Source: Thalassotalea_A litorea (GTDB lineage: Bacteria > Pseudomonadota > Gammaproteobacteria > Enterobacterales > Alteromonadaceae). From it: 64,000 nucleotides of DNA. The stretch is from assembly GCF_043642205.1 (NCBI RefSeq), contig NZ_JBHZSG010000010.1:1-64000 (forward strand), written 5' to 3'. Position 1 is the first letter of the stretch, and the number at the start of each line of letters is the position of its first letter. The position numbers were made by a program, and so were the translations under genes. Below the pieces are notes generated by a model. The model saw only the letters and a list, made by a program, of their open reading frames with translations. It was not told where the DNA came from and did not search any database. Below are positions 16,226-24,279 of the stretch, piece by piece.

Positions 16226-16795
16226 CAAAACTTCCGCAAAGAAGACCTGTATAAATTTGTAGTAAATGGTAAAAGACGTGGTGAGGCGTGAAAAAATGTA
16301 GCGAGCATTTTAATGTGTCTTTATCGATAACTTCTTTAATATCTTGAAGATAGCATCGTTAGAAATCGCTCTCACCACGAAAAGAGTATGTCGGATAATT
16401 ACGTTATCGACACCTCGTTTGACAGAACGGGTGGCACTTTAACGCAGACTATGTCAGGGCGCAATATGATTTCTTCAACACCACGAACAATATCGTAATA
16501 ACACATAACTCGATGAGATAAAGATACCAGCGCTTCCCTTATTGTCCTATTTAGTCTTGGTACCGCTTGTGGCAAAACCGGTAGCAACCGACACCACTCG
16601 ATTTTGAATGTTGCTGCCAGCGACATGAAATTAAAGCCGCCAGACGTTATATCCAACGGACATGACTTGATAGCTCTGCTTATCTAAATTACCAGCAATT
16701 CACCTACCTTTTATTCGTGAATATTCGCGTCTAAACTGGTTTAGGTTGGTAGGCAGTGGTACGATATTCACAATCCCTTTGTAGAATGAAGTGTT
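16226..16795. other. Region where zapA is expected but not visible; structured dyads
   Basis: In enterics zapA lies between 6S RNA and ygfB. I see no ZapA-like protein in any minus-strand frame; the one 85-codon ORF (16399-16656) does not resemble it. A long-range dyad is present: CGTGGTGAG (16277-16285) with CTCACCACG (16371-16379), extended by AGCGA (16300-16304) with TCGCT (16366-16370). Confidence 0.45.
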
Positions 16796-17365
16796 ATGAC
16801 ACAAAATCAGTTAATTTCTTTCACGCAACTTCAGGCGTTTTTAGGCGGGGAGAACCTGCAAACCCACGCGTCTGAAATTCATGGTTTCCTTACCGGCATT
16901 GTCGCTGCGGGATACTCATTCGATAAAACCGACTATCTGCAAATTATCGAAGACTTGTTTAATAATGGCGAAACTTTGTCAAAAGCCATGCACCGTCAGA
17001 TGAAAGTCTTATTTGGCGAAATAGTGCAGTCTATCGTCGATGAAAATTTCAGTTTCCAGTTATTGTTGCCAGATGATGATGAATCGATTTTCGAACGCGG
17101 TCAGGCGATCAGCGCATGGGTTCAGGGGTTTAATTTGGGGTTTGGTCTACTGCAAAAACAAAAAGGTAGTTATTCTGAAGATGTTCAGGAAATCATCAAA
17201 GACTTTTCCGATATCGCAAATTTGTCCAGCGAATTAGAAGATGATGAAGAGACGGAAGAGGCCTACTATGAAATCCTGGAATATGTGCGCATTTCCTCTT
17301 TACTTTGTTTCGCCGAATTAGGCGATAACCCAACTCCAGAACAAGATTCTAAGACCTTACATTAA
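16796..17365 (+). CDS. ygfB: UPF0149 family protein YgfB
   Basis: The 189-residue acidic cytoplasmic protein belongs to the YgfB/YecA (UPF0149) family. Hallmarks are the N-terminal EIHGFLTGIVAAG (about 26-38), WVQGFNLGFGLLQKQ (about 102) and EDDEETEEAYYEILEYVR (about 147). It is the usual first gene before pepP-ubiH-ubiI. The biochemical role is not known in most species. A small AGGGTTA/TAACCCT dyad separates it from pepP 51 bases downstream. Confidence 0.92.
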   Translation: MTQNQLISFTQLQAFLGGENLQTHASEIHGFLTGIVAAGYSFDKTDYLQIIEDLFNNGETLSKAMHRQMKVLFGEIVQSIVDENFSFQLLLPDDDESIFERGQAISAWVQGFNLGFGLLQKQKGSYSEDVQEIIKDFSDIANLSSELEDDEETEEAYYEILEYVRISSLLCFAELGDNPTPEQDSKTLH

Positions 17366-17416
17366 TTATTAAAAGGGTTAGCGATTGGTTTAACCCTCAC
17401 AACTACTCCAACTATT

Positions 17417-18784
17417 ATGACTAAAACTCACATTGATGTTTCTGAATTTCAGAATCGCCGTCACCGTATACTGGCACAAATGCCTGTCAATTCCATTGCA
17501 TTGTTTCCCGCTGCAAAAGAAGTCACCCGCTCTCGGGATACGGAATTTCTCTTTTGCCAGGAAAAAGATTTCTTCTACCTAAGTGGCTTTCATGAACCCG
17601 ATGCCCTGTTGGTGTTAATCAAAGGCGATGACGCAGATACTGCGAGCGATGTCGCCGCAAATTCTGATGCGAATGAATGCATTTTGTTTTGCCGAGATAA
17701 AGATCCGCAAGCCGAAGTTTGGCATGGACGCCGTGTCGGTCCCGAAGTGGCACAGAGTGAATTTGGGTTAGAGCACGCCTATGGCTTGTCTGAACTGGAA
17801 CAGGTATTACCTTTGTACCTCAATGGCCGGGATGCACTGTATTTTGCTCAGGGACAATTTAAAGAATTTGATGACATGGTCTTTGCCATTTTAGATATCC
17901 TACGCAACGGCGTTAAGCAGGGGTTCACTGCGCCGGTTAGCATGCATGATACGCGTCCAATGTTGGCTGAAATGCGATTGATTAAATCCGATGCGGAGCT
18001 GGCCATTATGCGTAGCGCCAATGAAATTTCAGGAAACGCGCACCAAAGAGCCATGACGTTTTGCCAACCGGGTAAATTTGAATATCAGGTAGAGGCAGAA
18101 ATATTGCATGAATTTGCCAGTAATGGTGCACGCACCGCAGCCTACGGTTCTATTGTTGGCGGTGGCGAGAATGCGACGATATTGCATTACACCGACAACC
18201 AGGACGTATTACTTGACGGCGAATTGCTATTGATTGATGCCGGTGCTGAGCTTTGTGGTTATGCCGCCGATATTACCCGAACGTTTCCTGTTGGTGGTAC
18301 CTTTAGCGCGGAGCAGGCAGCTCTGTATAACTTAGTACTTGAATCGCAACTTGCCGCGATTGAAACCATTAAACCAGGCAGTAATTTTGCCATAGCCAAT
18401 GAAGCAGCCAATAACGTTCTGACCAGAGGATTGCATCGGTTAGGGATACTAAAAGGTTCCATTGAAACATTGCTCGAAGAGAATGCCTGTAAACAATATT
18501 TTATTCATGGTCTTGGTCACTGGTTAGGGCTGGACGTTCATGATGTGGGCGATTACCACATGGATGAAAATCGCCGCCAACTACGCCCATTTGAACCGGG
18601 TATGGTTATGACTATTGAGCCCGGCCTCTATATTGATGCAGACGCAGATGTTGATGAGCGTTATAAAGGCATTGGTATCCGTATTGAAGATAATATTTTG
18701 GTCACCGAAAATGGCCATGAAAACCTTACGGTTAATGCGCCAAAAACCATTGCAGATATTGAGTCTTTGATGGCGAAACGCTAA
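17417..18784 (+). CDS. pepP: Xaa-Pro aminopeptidase
   Basis: This metallopeptidase removes N-terminal residues preceding proline. The 455 residues (slightly longer than E. coli, about 440) have an N-terminal creatinase-like domain and a C-terminal pita-bread domain. Its dimanganese ligands are visible in order: LLIDAGAELCGYAADITR (two Asp, about 275-290), HGLGHWLGLDVHD (His, about 362), TIEPGLYI (Glu) and GIRIEDNILV (Glu). A low-similarity acidic insertion (GDDADTASDVAANSDA, about 72) explains the extra length. It is followed 28 bases later by ubiH, as in enterics. Confidence 0.96.
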   Translation: MTKTHIDVSEFQNRRHRILAQMPVNSIALFPAAKEVTRSRDTEFLFCQEKDFFYLSGFHEPDALLVLIKGDDADTASDVAANSDANECILFCRDKDPQAEVWHGRRVGPEVAQSEFGLEHAYGLSELEQVLPLYLNGRDALYFAQGQFKEFDDMVFAILDILRNGVKQGFTAPVSMHDTRPMLAEMRLIKSDAELAIMRSANEISGNAHQRAMTFCQPGKFEYQVEAEILHEFASNGARTAAYGSIVGGGENATILHYTDNQDVLLDGELLLIDAGAELCGYAADITRTFPVGGTFSAEQAALYNLVLESQLAAIETIKPGSNFAIANEAANNVLTRGLHRLGILKGSIETLLEENACKQYFIHGLGHWLGLDVHDVGDYHMDENRRQLRPFEPGMVMTIEPGLYIDADADVDERYKGIGIRIEDNILVTENGHENLTVNAPKTIADIESLMAKR

Positions 18785-18811
18785 GGATAAAAACAGGACA
18801 ATCCAGGGGCT

Positions 18812-20020
18812 ATGGTGGGCGAACAAGTAAATTACGACATTGTTATTTCTGGGGGAGGGCTTACCGGCGCTGCCATGGCTTTAGCTGTGCTTAAGCAAGC
18901 CTCCACTCCGGTGCGAATTGCGGTGGTCGATAGTGCATTAAAGGAACAAGCTACCGGCGGTTTTGATGAGCGTGTTATCGCTTTATCCTACGGTAGTGTT
19001 GAATATTTAGAAAAACTCGGAGCCTGGACCAATCTTAAAGCACACGCCTGTGCGATAAAGAATATCCATGTATCTGACCGTTCATACTATGGTAAAGCCC
19101 GCATTGACTGTCAGGATTATCAGCTCGATGCGTTGGGCTATGTTGCGCCTTTGCAGGCAATCGCTCAAAGCATTTATACCGAGCTTGAGCAAGTTGCTGG
19201 CAGCAACCACCAGTTAGATGAATATTTTGGTAATGGCATTGACAATATCGAGTGGCAAAAACATCAGGTTGTGGTGCAATTGCAACAGGGCGAGATGATT
19301 AGCGCTGCCACGCTGTTGGCCTGTGACGGTGGCCAGTCACGATGTCGGCAACTGGCTAAGATAGATACGATTAACAAAGACTATCAACAACAGGCTATAG
19401 TCGCTAACGTGCAAACCGCATTACCGCATCATAATAAAGCCTTCGAGCGCTTTACCAAAACCGGGCCTTTGGCCATGTTACCGATGACGGAAAATCGATG
19501 CTCGCTGGTATGGACTTTGACCGCTGAGGACAGTAAATCTTTAATGGCAATGGATGATGCCGATTTTGCCAAAGCCCTACAACAAGCCTTTGGCGATTGG
19601 CTTGGGCCGTTTACTCGTATTGGTAAACGCCAGTGCTTTCCTTTGCAGTTAGTCCATGCCAAACAGATAATTCAACATCGACTGGCATTATTAGGGAATG
19701 CATCCCATACATTGCACCCCATTGCAGGTCAGGGGTTCAATTTGTCAGTGCGGGATGTCGCGTGTCTGGCATCATTGCTCACCAACGCCTTGAAACGTGG
19801 TGAGGACCCGGGTGATTACCCTTTACTCAATCGCTATCAGCAGCAACGTCAGGTCGATCAGTTTACCATCATTCAATTAACCGATTCATTGGTGCATTGT
19901 TTTTCCAATCAGTATCTGCCTTTGGTGCTTGCTCGCAATATTGGTTTGAAAGCCTTAAATTACACGCCGGGTATCAAGCGTTTATTGGCAACCACAACAA
20001 TGGGTTATTTGCAGGAATAA
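18812..20020 (+). CDS. ubiH: 2-octaprenyl-6-methoxyphenol hydroxylase
   Basis: This FAD-dependent monooxygenase acts in ubiquinone ring hydroxylation. The 402 residues contain the N-terminal dinucleotide motif VISGGGLTGAAMALAVL (about 11), the ATLLACDGGQSRCRQLA segment (DG motif, about 165) and LLGNASHTLHPIAGQGFNLSVRD (the GD-like FAD-ribityl motif, about 294). GD is replaced by GN, which is common in UbiH. The order pepP-ubiH-ubiI distinguishes it from other hydroxylases of this family. Confidence 0.93.
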   Translation: MVGEQVNYDIVISGGGLTGAAMALAVLKQASTPVRIAVVDSALKEQATGGFDERVIALSYGSVEYLEKLGAWTNLKAHACAIKNIHVSDRSYYGKARIDCQDYQLDALGYVAPLQAIAQSIYTELEQVAGSNHQLDEYFGNGIDNIEWQKHQVVVQLQQGEMISAATLLACDGGQSRCRQLAKIDTINKDYQQQAIVANVQTALPHHNKAFERFTKTGPLAMLPMTENRCSLVWTLTAEDSKSLMAMDDADFAKALQQAFGDWLGPFTRIGKRQCFPLQLVHAKQIIQHRLALLGNASHTLHPIAGQGFNLSVRDVACLASLLTNALKRGEDPGDYPLLNRYQQQRQVDQFTIIQLTDSLVHCFSNQYLPLVLARNIGLKALNYTPGIKRLLATTTMGYLQE

Positions 20021-20039
20021 TGAGAATGGTCGAGAACCT

Positions 20040-21239
20040 ATGCAACGATTTGATATAGCAATTGTCGGTGGTGGCATCGTCGGGCTTGCGGCGGCAATTG
20101 CCATTACCTCGAAGACAAAACTAAAGGTGGCGGTGATTGAACCCCAGCCTTTAGCTGAGCTGACCGAGCAACCAAAACTTCGGGTGAGCGCCATTAATGC
20201 CGCAAGTAAGGCTCTGTTTGAAAACCTTGGTGTATGGGATGCAATGCAAGAGCAGCGCTTGCAAGCTTATCAGCAGATGCACGTCTGGGATAAAGACGGA
20301 CCGGGCTTGTTAACGTTTGCCGAACCGGGTAATACGCAGAATCTTGGCTGGATAATTGAAAATGATGTTATTCGCCAGGCTCTATATCGCCAGGCCGATG
20401 CGCATCCGCAAATCGAAATGATTCAACAGCCCTTGAGCAGTATTGCCGTAGGTGAGAGTGAGGTGTTTTTAAGTTTTGCGACACAAACGCCGGTGCTTGC
20501 CAGGCTTGTGGTTGCCGCTGATGGCGGGAACTCCTGGGTACGACGCCAGCTAGCCTTGCCGATGACTTTTCGCGACTATGATCACCATGCATTGGTAGCG
20601 ACGGTCAAGGTTGAACGAGATCATGAAAATACAGCCTGGCAAGTATTCTTAGACTCGGGTCCGTTGGCACTGCTTCCCTTATATGATTCATCCCTTTGTT
20701 CGATAGTCTGGTCTGCGCCGCCAGATAAGGTTGCGGAATTAAAGACATTGAGTGAAGCACAATTTAGTCAACTGATTACCAGTGCCACCGATGGCAAATT
20801 AGGGACAATCAGTTTGGTGTCAGAACGATTAAGCTTCCCATTAAAAATGCAATTGGTTGATAATTTTGTGCAGCAAAAGGTGGTGCTTATTGGTGATGCC
20901 GCCCATACGATTCACCCGTTAGCGGGGCAGGGGGTCAACCTCGGTCTACAAGACGTTAATGCACTCGCTGAAACCTTAACGGCTATTTTTGCTGAAGCAG
21001 ACGGTGAGCGAGTATTTGCTCAGGCAGACAAGGTAAGTCAATTAAATAAAAAACTTGGTGAGTTCTCCCGTTATCGAAAAGCCCAGGCAACTCAAATGGT
21101 GGTGGCAATGGAAGCGATTAAGCAAGGATTTGCGCTTCAACAAAAACTCCCTAAATTGCTCCGCGGTATCGGCATGCGAACCTTAAATAACCTGCCGCTG
21201 TTAAAACAACAGTTGGTAAAAAAAGCGATGGGTAAATAG
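20040..21239 (+). CDS. ubiI: 2-octaprenylphenol hydroxylase (VisC/UbiI)
   Basis: This is a second FAD monooxygenase of ubiquinone synthesis, catalysing C5 hydroxylation. The 399 residues contain IAIVGGGIVGLAAAIAI at the N-terminus, VVAADGGNSWVRRQL (DG motif, about 160) and VVLIGDAAHTIHPLAGQGVNLGLQD (the GD motif, about 282). It starts 19 bases after ubiH and is surely in the same operon. The gene ends before a perfect 12-pair hairpin shared with the converging folE. Confidence 0.93.
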   Translation: MQRFDIAIVGGGIVGLAAAIAITSKTKLKVAVIEPQPLAELTEQPKLRVSAINAASKALFENLGVWDAMQEQRLQAYQQMHVWDKDGPGLLTFAEPGNTQNLGWIIENDVIRQALYRQADAHPQIEMIQQPLSSIAVGESEVFLSFATQTPVLARLVVAADGGNSWVRRQLALPMTFRDYDHHALVATVKVERDHENTAWQVFLDSGPLALLPLYDSSLCSIVWSAPPDKVAELKTLSEAQFSQLITSATDGKLGTISLVSERLSFPLKMQLVDNFVQQKVVLIGDAAHTIHPLAGQGVNLGLQDVNALAETLTAIFAEADGERVFAQADKVSQLNKKLGEFSRYRKAQATQMVVAMEAIKQGFALQQKLPKLLRGIGMRTLNNLPLLKQQLVKKAMGK

Positions 21240-21335
21240 GATAGATGCTATGGCATCGCCATTGTTTGAAAAATAAGTTTCGCGGGTAAAGACCATACTC
21301 AAAAGCGTCATTTTTCAGGTGGCTCTGGTCAGCTC

Positions 21336-21366
21336 CATCGTCGAATCTCAGTCTGATTCGACGATG
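21336..21366. terminator. Perfect 12-pair hairpin between converging ubiI and folE
   Basis: CATCGTCGAATC (21336-21347) pairs with GATTCGACGATG (21355-21366) around a seven-base loop. GTGGC/GCCAC flanks extend it. No T-run follows on either strand, so it may act as a bidirectional RNA end-stabiliser or a rho-assisted terminator. Confidence 0.55.
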
Positions 21367-21382
21367 AAGTTGCCACTTAGTT

Positions 21383-22114
21383 TTAACTTTGCAAAAACTC
21401 GGCGCGCGAGGCTGGATTGCTTTTAAAGCAACCGCCTAGGGAGGTCGTTGTCGTGCTTGATGTACTATCCATAATCCCTCGTGACTTCACACAGTAATGT
21501 ACTGCATTTATGGTGACGGCGACATGCTCAGTGTCCAATAATGCCTGTAACGCCACGAGTATTTGTTGGGTCAGGCGTTCCTGTACCTGAGGACGCTGCG
21601 AGAAAAAACGTACAATTCGGTTGATTTTTGACAAGCCGATAATGGTCTTGTTGGGAATGTATGCAACTTTGGCGATACCATCTATAGTGACAAAATGATG
21701 CTCACAGGTGCTGGTGACGCTGATATCACTGACCGCTATCATTTCGTCGTTACCCATTTTATTTTCAATCAGGGTGATTTTTGGAAAGTTCGCGTAATTC
21801 AACCCAGAGAAAATTTCCTTGAGGTACATTTTTGCAATGCGTTTTGGGGTATCTTGCAGGCTGTCATCACGGCGATCAAGCCCCAGAATATCAAGCACTT
21901 CGACAAAGGTTGATTCCAATCGGATCAATTTTTCTTCGTCCGTTAATTGAAACGCCTTGCTACTTTTTGATGGCACCGAAACCGGAGTTTCTATGCCTTT
22001 TTCAAGCAGCGCTTCCCGAACGGTTATCGCTTCTGCACTCAAGGTTGGAGCGATGCCGCTGTTGTCGTGTTGAGCGACAACGGACAGGGACTTTTTCAAT
22101 GAACCAGATTTCAT
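21383..22114 (-). CDS. folE: GTP cyclohydrolase I
   Basis: This enzyme converts GTP to 7,8-dihydroneopterin triphosphate, the first step of folate and monapterin synthesis. The product is 243 residues from ATG 22114 (MKSGSLKKSL), chosen for a purine-rich ribosome site and because upstream codons overlap folM. The core is E. coli-like: DDSLQDTPKRIAKMYLKEIF, then TSTCEHHFVTIDG (zinc Cys and His) and HYCVKSRG (second zinc Cys). The N-terminal extension of about 20 residues is unusual. It is third in a folX-folM-folE operon. Confidence 0.95.
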   Translation of the reverse strand: MKSGSLKKSLSVVAQHDNSGIAPTLSAEAITVREALLEKGIETPVSVPSKSSKAFQLTDEEKLIRLESTFVEVLDILGLDRRDDSLQDTPKRIAKMYLKEIFSGLNYANFPKITLIENKMGNDEMIAVSDISVTSTCEHHFVTIDGIAKVAYIPNKTIIGLSKINRIVRFFSQRPQVQERLTQQILVALQALLDTEHVAVTINAVHYCVKSRGIMDSTSSTTTTSLGGCFKSNPASRAEFLQS

Positions 22115-22157
22115 ACTAATCTCTCTTTCTAATGGTCTTGTGCAGCAAAACGGCCGT

Positions 22158-22880
22158 TTAAACGACGTTTCTGCCACCATCTAAGTGTAGGGTACGGCCT
22201 GTCATATAGACACTTTCGAGTAAATATTTGACCGCCTCAATGCCTTCTTGCCAACCCGGCTCTTTACCTAACGCCGATTTTTTCAAGGTTTTCTGTCGGT
22301 AGGCTTCATCGTCATAATCGTTAAATTTCAGCAATGCCGGAGCGATATTGTTGACCTTAACATCAGGGGCAAGCAGGCTTGCAAACGATAGCGTTAAGTT
22401 GGCAAGTGCCGCTTTGCTCGCCGCATACGCCATATGTTTTTTACTGCCCTTATCTACGATGTAATCGGTCATGTGGATCAAGTCTGCACACTGTCCGTGT
22501 TGTTGGTTAAACGCTCGTAGTAACGGTGCTAACTGATGGTTAATTTGATAGGGAGCCTGTACGTGAACCTGAAGCATACGACTTAACGTCTGCGACGGGG
22601 ATAATTCGTTGTTGTCCGGCAACCAATCTGAGGCATTATGTACCAGGGCTCGGATGCTGGTGCAATGGCTTTGGATATGGTCAACAAATCCCTGGATCTC
22701 ATCATCGAGCTGAAAATCAACCTGTTTGCAGTCCACGCCAAGGGCTCGTAACTCGTCAATTTGCGGGCGATGACTGCGGTAGCTGATATACACCTGATAG
22801 CCTTGTTGTTGATAGAATTTTGCAAGATGGAAACCGAATCGCTTTCCCGCGCCGGTAATTATCATATTGGCTGAGCTCAT
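22158..22880 (-). CDS. folM: Dihydromonapterin reductase
   Basis: This short-chain dehydrogenase reduces dihydromonapterin to tetrahydromonapterin. The 240-residue product has the nucleotide motif IITGAGKRFGFHLA (about 7), the NHxxD-like VHNASDWLPDN (about 85) and the catalytic YAASKAALANLT (about 151). It lies one base after folX and 43 bases before folE. This operon is diagnostic for FolM rather than a generic reductase. In pseudomonads the cofactor serves phenylalanine hydroxylase; the same role here is inferred. Confidence 0.9.
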   Translation of the reverse strand: MSSANMIITGAGKRFGFHLAKFYQQQGYQVYISYRSHRPQIDELRALGVDCKQVDFQLDDEIQGFVDHIQSHCTSIRALVHNASDWLPDNNELSPSQTLSRMLQVHVQAPYQINHQLAPLLRAFNQQHGQCADLIHMTDYIVDKGSKKHMAYAASKAALANLTLSFASLLAPDVKVNNIAPALLKFNDYDDEAYRQKTLKKSALGKEPGWQEGIEAVKYLLESVYMTGRTLHLDGGRNVV

Positions 22881-22881
22881 A

Positions 22882-23289
22882 TCAGCAAGCCCGTTTCGCG
22901 CTTAACGTCAGCGAAACCGAATCGGCAAACCTTAACGCGTGCGGTTTTTCTACCTGAATACTGGCATGACTTACGATCTTGTCTTCCATAGCGATGGCGA
23001 GCAAATCTGAGGTAAGTTTTTCCAATAATTTGAAGTGACCGTCTTCGACATGAGCGATCATTTTTTTGGTGATGGTTTTATAGTTAAGCGCGTTAGATTC
23101 TTCATCCGATTCACAAGCGCTCATGGCGGGATAATAAATTTGTGCATTGATTACGATATCCTGTTGCTTGGTCAGCTCTTCCGGATTAAAGCCAATAAAG
23201 GTTCTTAATCGTAAATTAATAATGTCAATGCGCGCCTGTTCCATTTCAAAACCCAAGTCCGGTTGATTGATATTGTGCACCGTATTCAT
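22882..23289 (-). CDS. folX: Dihydroneopterin triphosphate 2'-epimerase
   Basis: This tunnelling-fold enzyme epimerises dihydroneopterin triphosphate to the monapterin isomer. The product has 135 residues. FolX/FolB hallmarks are ARIDIINLRLRTFIGFNPEE (about 18) and LNYKTITKKMIAHVEDGHFKLLEKLTSDL split over two helices, with the catalytic Glu and Lys. The paired folM favours FolX over dihydroneopterin aldolase FolB. The start at ATG 23289 has AGAGGGG upstream. Confidence 0.88.
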   Translation of the reverse strand: MNTVHNINQPDLGFEMEQARIDIINLRLRTFIGFNPEELTKQQDIVINAQIYYPAMSACESDEESNALNYKTITKKMIAHVEDGHFKLLEKLTSDLLAIAMEDKIVSHASIQVEKPHALRFADSVSLTLSAKRAC

Positions 23290-23487
23290 CGTTTCCCCTC
23301 TTTTTAAAACTCAGTATAACAATCTGGTCGTCAAAGCCACAAGGCAGGACAGATATTCCTCCATTCTCGGCTTCCATTTGTAAGTAAATCAAAGTGGCAA
23401 TGTCGCATAATCATTGCCAGCGATTATTATTCAGTACGGCATTATGACTAATTACGATTTTTTTCTAGCACAATAAAATTGCTTGTG

Positions 23488-23493
23488 TATAAT
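23488..23493 (+). promoter_or_regulatory. -10 element of the GAF gene promoter
   Basis: A perfect TATAAT is followed within 13 bases by the met boxes. The predicted transcription start would be near 23500, directly next to the operator. The -35 element is poor. Confidence 0.6.
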
Positions 23494-23505
23494 GCGTAGA
23501 AGTTT

Positions 23506-23521
23506 AGACGTCTAAACGTCT
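23506..23521. promoter_or_regulatory. Tandem MetJ operator before the GAF-domain gene
   Basis: AGACGTCT (perfect) is followed directly by AAACGTCT (one mismatch), two abutting met boxes. They lie between the -10 element and the ribosome site of the GAF gene, a position that would block transcription when MetJ-SAM is bound. The metK operator has the same structure. Confidence 0.85.
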
Positions 23522-23537
23522 TTTGTTCGGAGTTACT

Positions 23538-24185
23538 ATGCGCTTATTTGATATTTTGTCTGTGTTATACGAACCAATTAACAAATTGGATAACCATGAT
23601 CACCTATTAAGTTATGTTCAACCACAATTAAATCCAGATGGCAGTTGTCCAATCTACAAAGTAGAAGGGGAGCGGTATGACTTGCGCCAGTATGCACAGG
23701 ACCCAGAACAGCTAAAAAATCTCGTCGATTTATTGGCTCGATTAAATCGTCTGGTACGTTGGATTCACCTACAAACCGACGTACTGTGGTTCGGCATTTA
23801 CCTTCGCCATGGCGATAAGTTAGTGAAGTACGTATACAATGGCGAGATGTCAAAAGCGGAATTTCCTATTTCTGAAGAGTACCTGCAAAAATCCATTAAC
23901 ACCCGGGTGATAATGGAAAAACAGCATTACTACATCCCTGACGTCGATGCCCATGATGGTCCTTATTATCGCTGTGATGCGAAAGTGAAATCTGAGCTTT
24001 GTTGCCCGATTTTTGCGGCAAATGGTGAAGTTATTGGTATTTTTGATAGCGAAGATCACCGCAAGCATTTCTTCGACGATAAAATTGATTTTATTGGCCA
24101 AAAAGTGAAAAAAGCGATCGAAATCTTTTTAGAAGACCATCCTTATATCACTCAGTCGGATAACTTTACGGCAGTGATTGATTGA
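23538..24185 (+). CDS. GAF-domain protein related to free-methionine-(R)-sulfoxide reductase
   Basis: The product is 215 residues from ATG 23538 (GGAG at 23529-23532). An N-terminal helical part (1-80) precedes a GAF domain (about 80-200). The domain aligns with fRMsr (MsrC): DGPYYRCDAKVKSELCCPI matches the segment with catalytic Cys118 and the substrate Glu of the E. coli enzyme. Cys146 and Glu153 are kept; GIFDSED keeps Asp170, with Glu172 replacing the second Asp. The two other fRMsr cysteines are missing, though Cys155-Cys156 are nearby. With the MetJ operator, a role in methionine or methionine-sulfoxide metabolism or sensing is inferred, not proven. Confidence 0.75.
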   Translation: MRLFDILSVLYEPINKLDNHDHLLSYVQPQLNPDGSCPIYKVEGERYDLRQYAQDPEQLKNLVDLLARLNRLVRWIHLQTDVLWFGIYLRHGDKLVKYVYNGEMSKAEFPISEEYLQKSINTRVIMEKQHYYIPDVDAHDGPYYRCDAKVKSELCCPIFAANGEVIGIFDSEDHRKHFFDDKIDFIGQKVKKAIEIFLEDHPYITQSDNFTAVID

Positions 24186-24197
24186 TATCTGAGATGG

Positions 24198-24219
24198 ATA
24201 CCGGTGTAATCCGGTATCA
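24198..24219. terminator. Hairpin between converging GAF gene and glgA
   Basis: GATACCGG (24198-24205) pairs perfectly with CCGGTATC (24212-24219) around a six-base loop. There is no T-run. Confidence 0.45.
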
Positions 24220-24279
24220 ACGGGGATGAGTTGTTTGCTATGCCAATTGATTGAGCAGCAACGTATCCTTCGGTTATAT

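Noticed and set aside
16399..16656. 85-codon minus-strand ORF at the zapA place
   Set aside because: It lacks the conserved ZapA N-terminal ...IFGR...CP block and central helix; the resemblance in position only is not enough.
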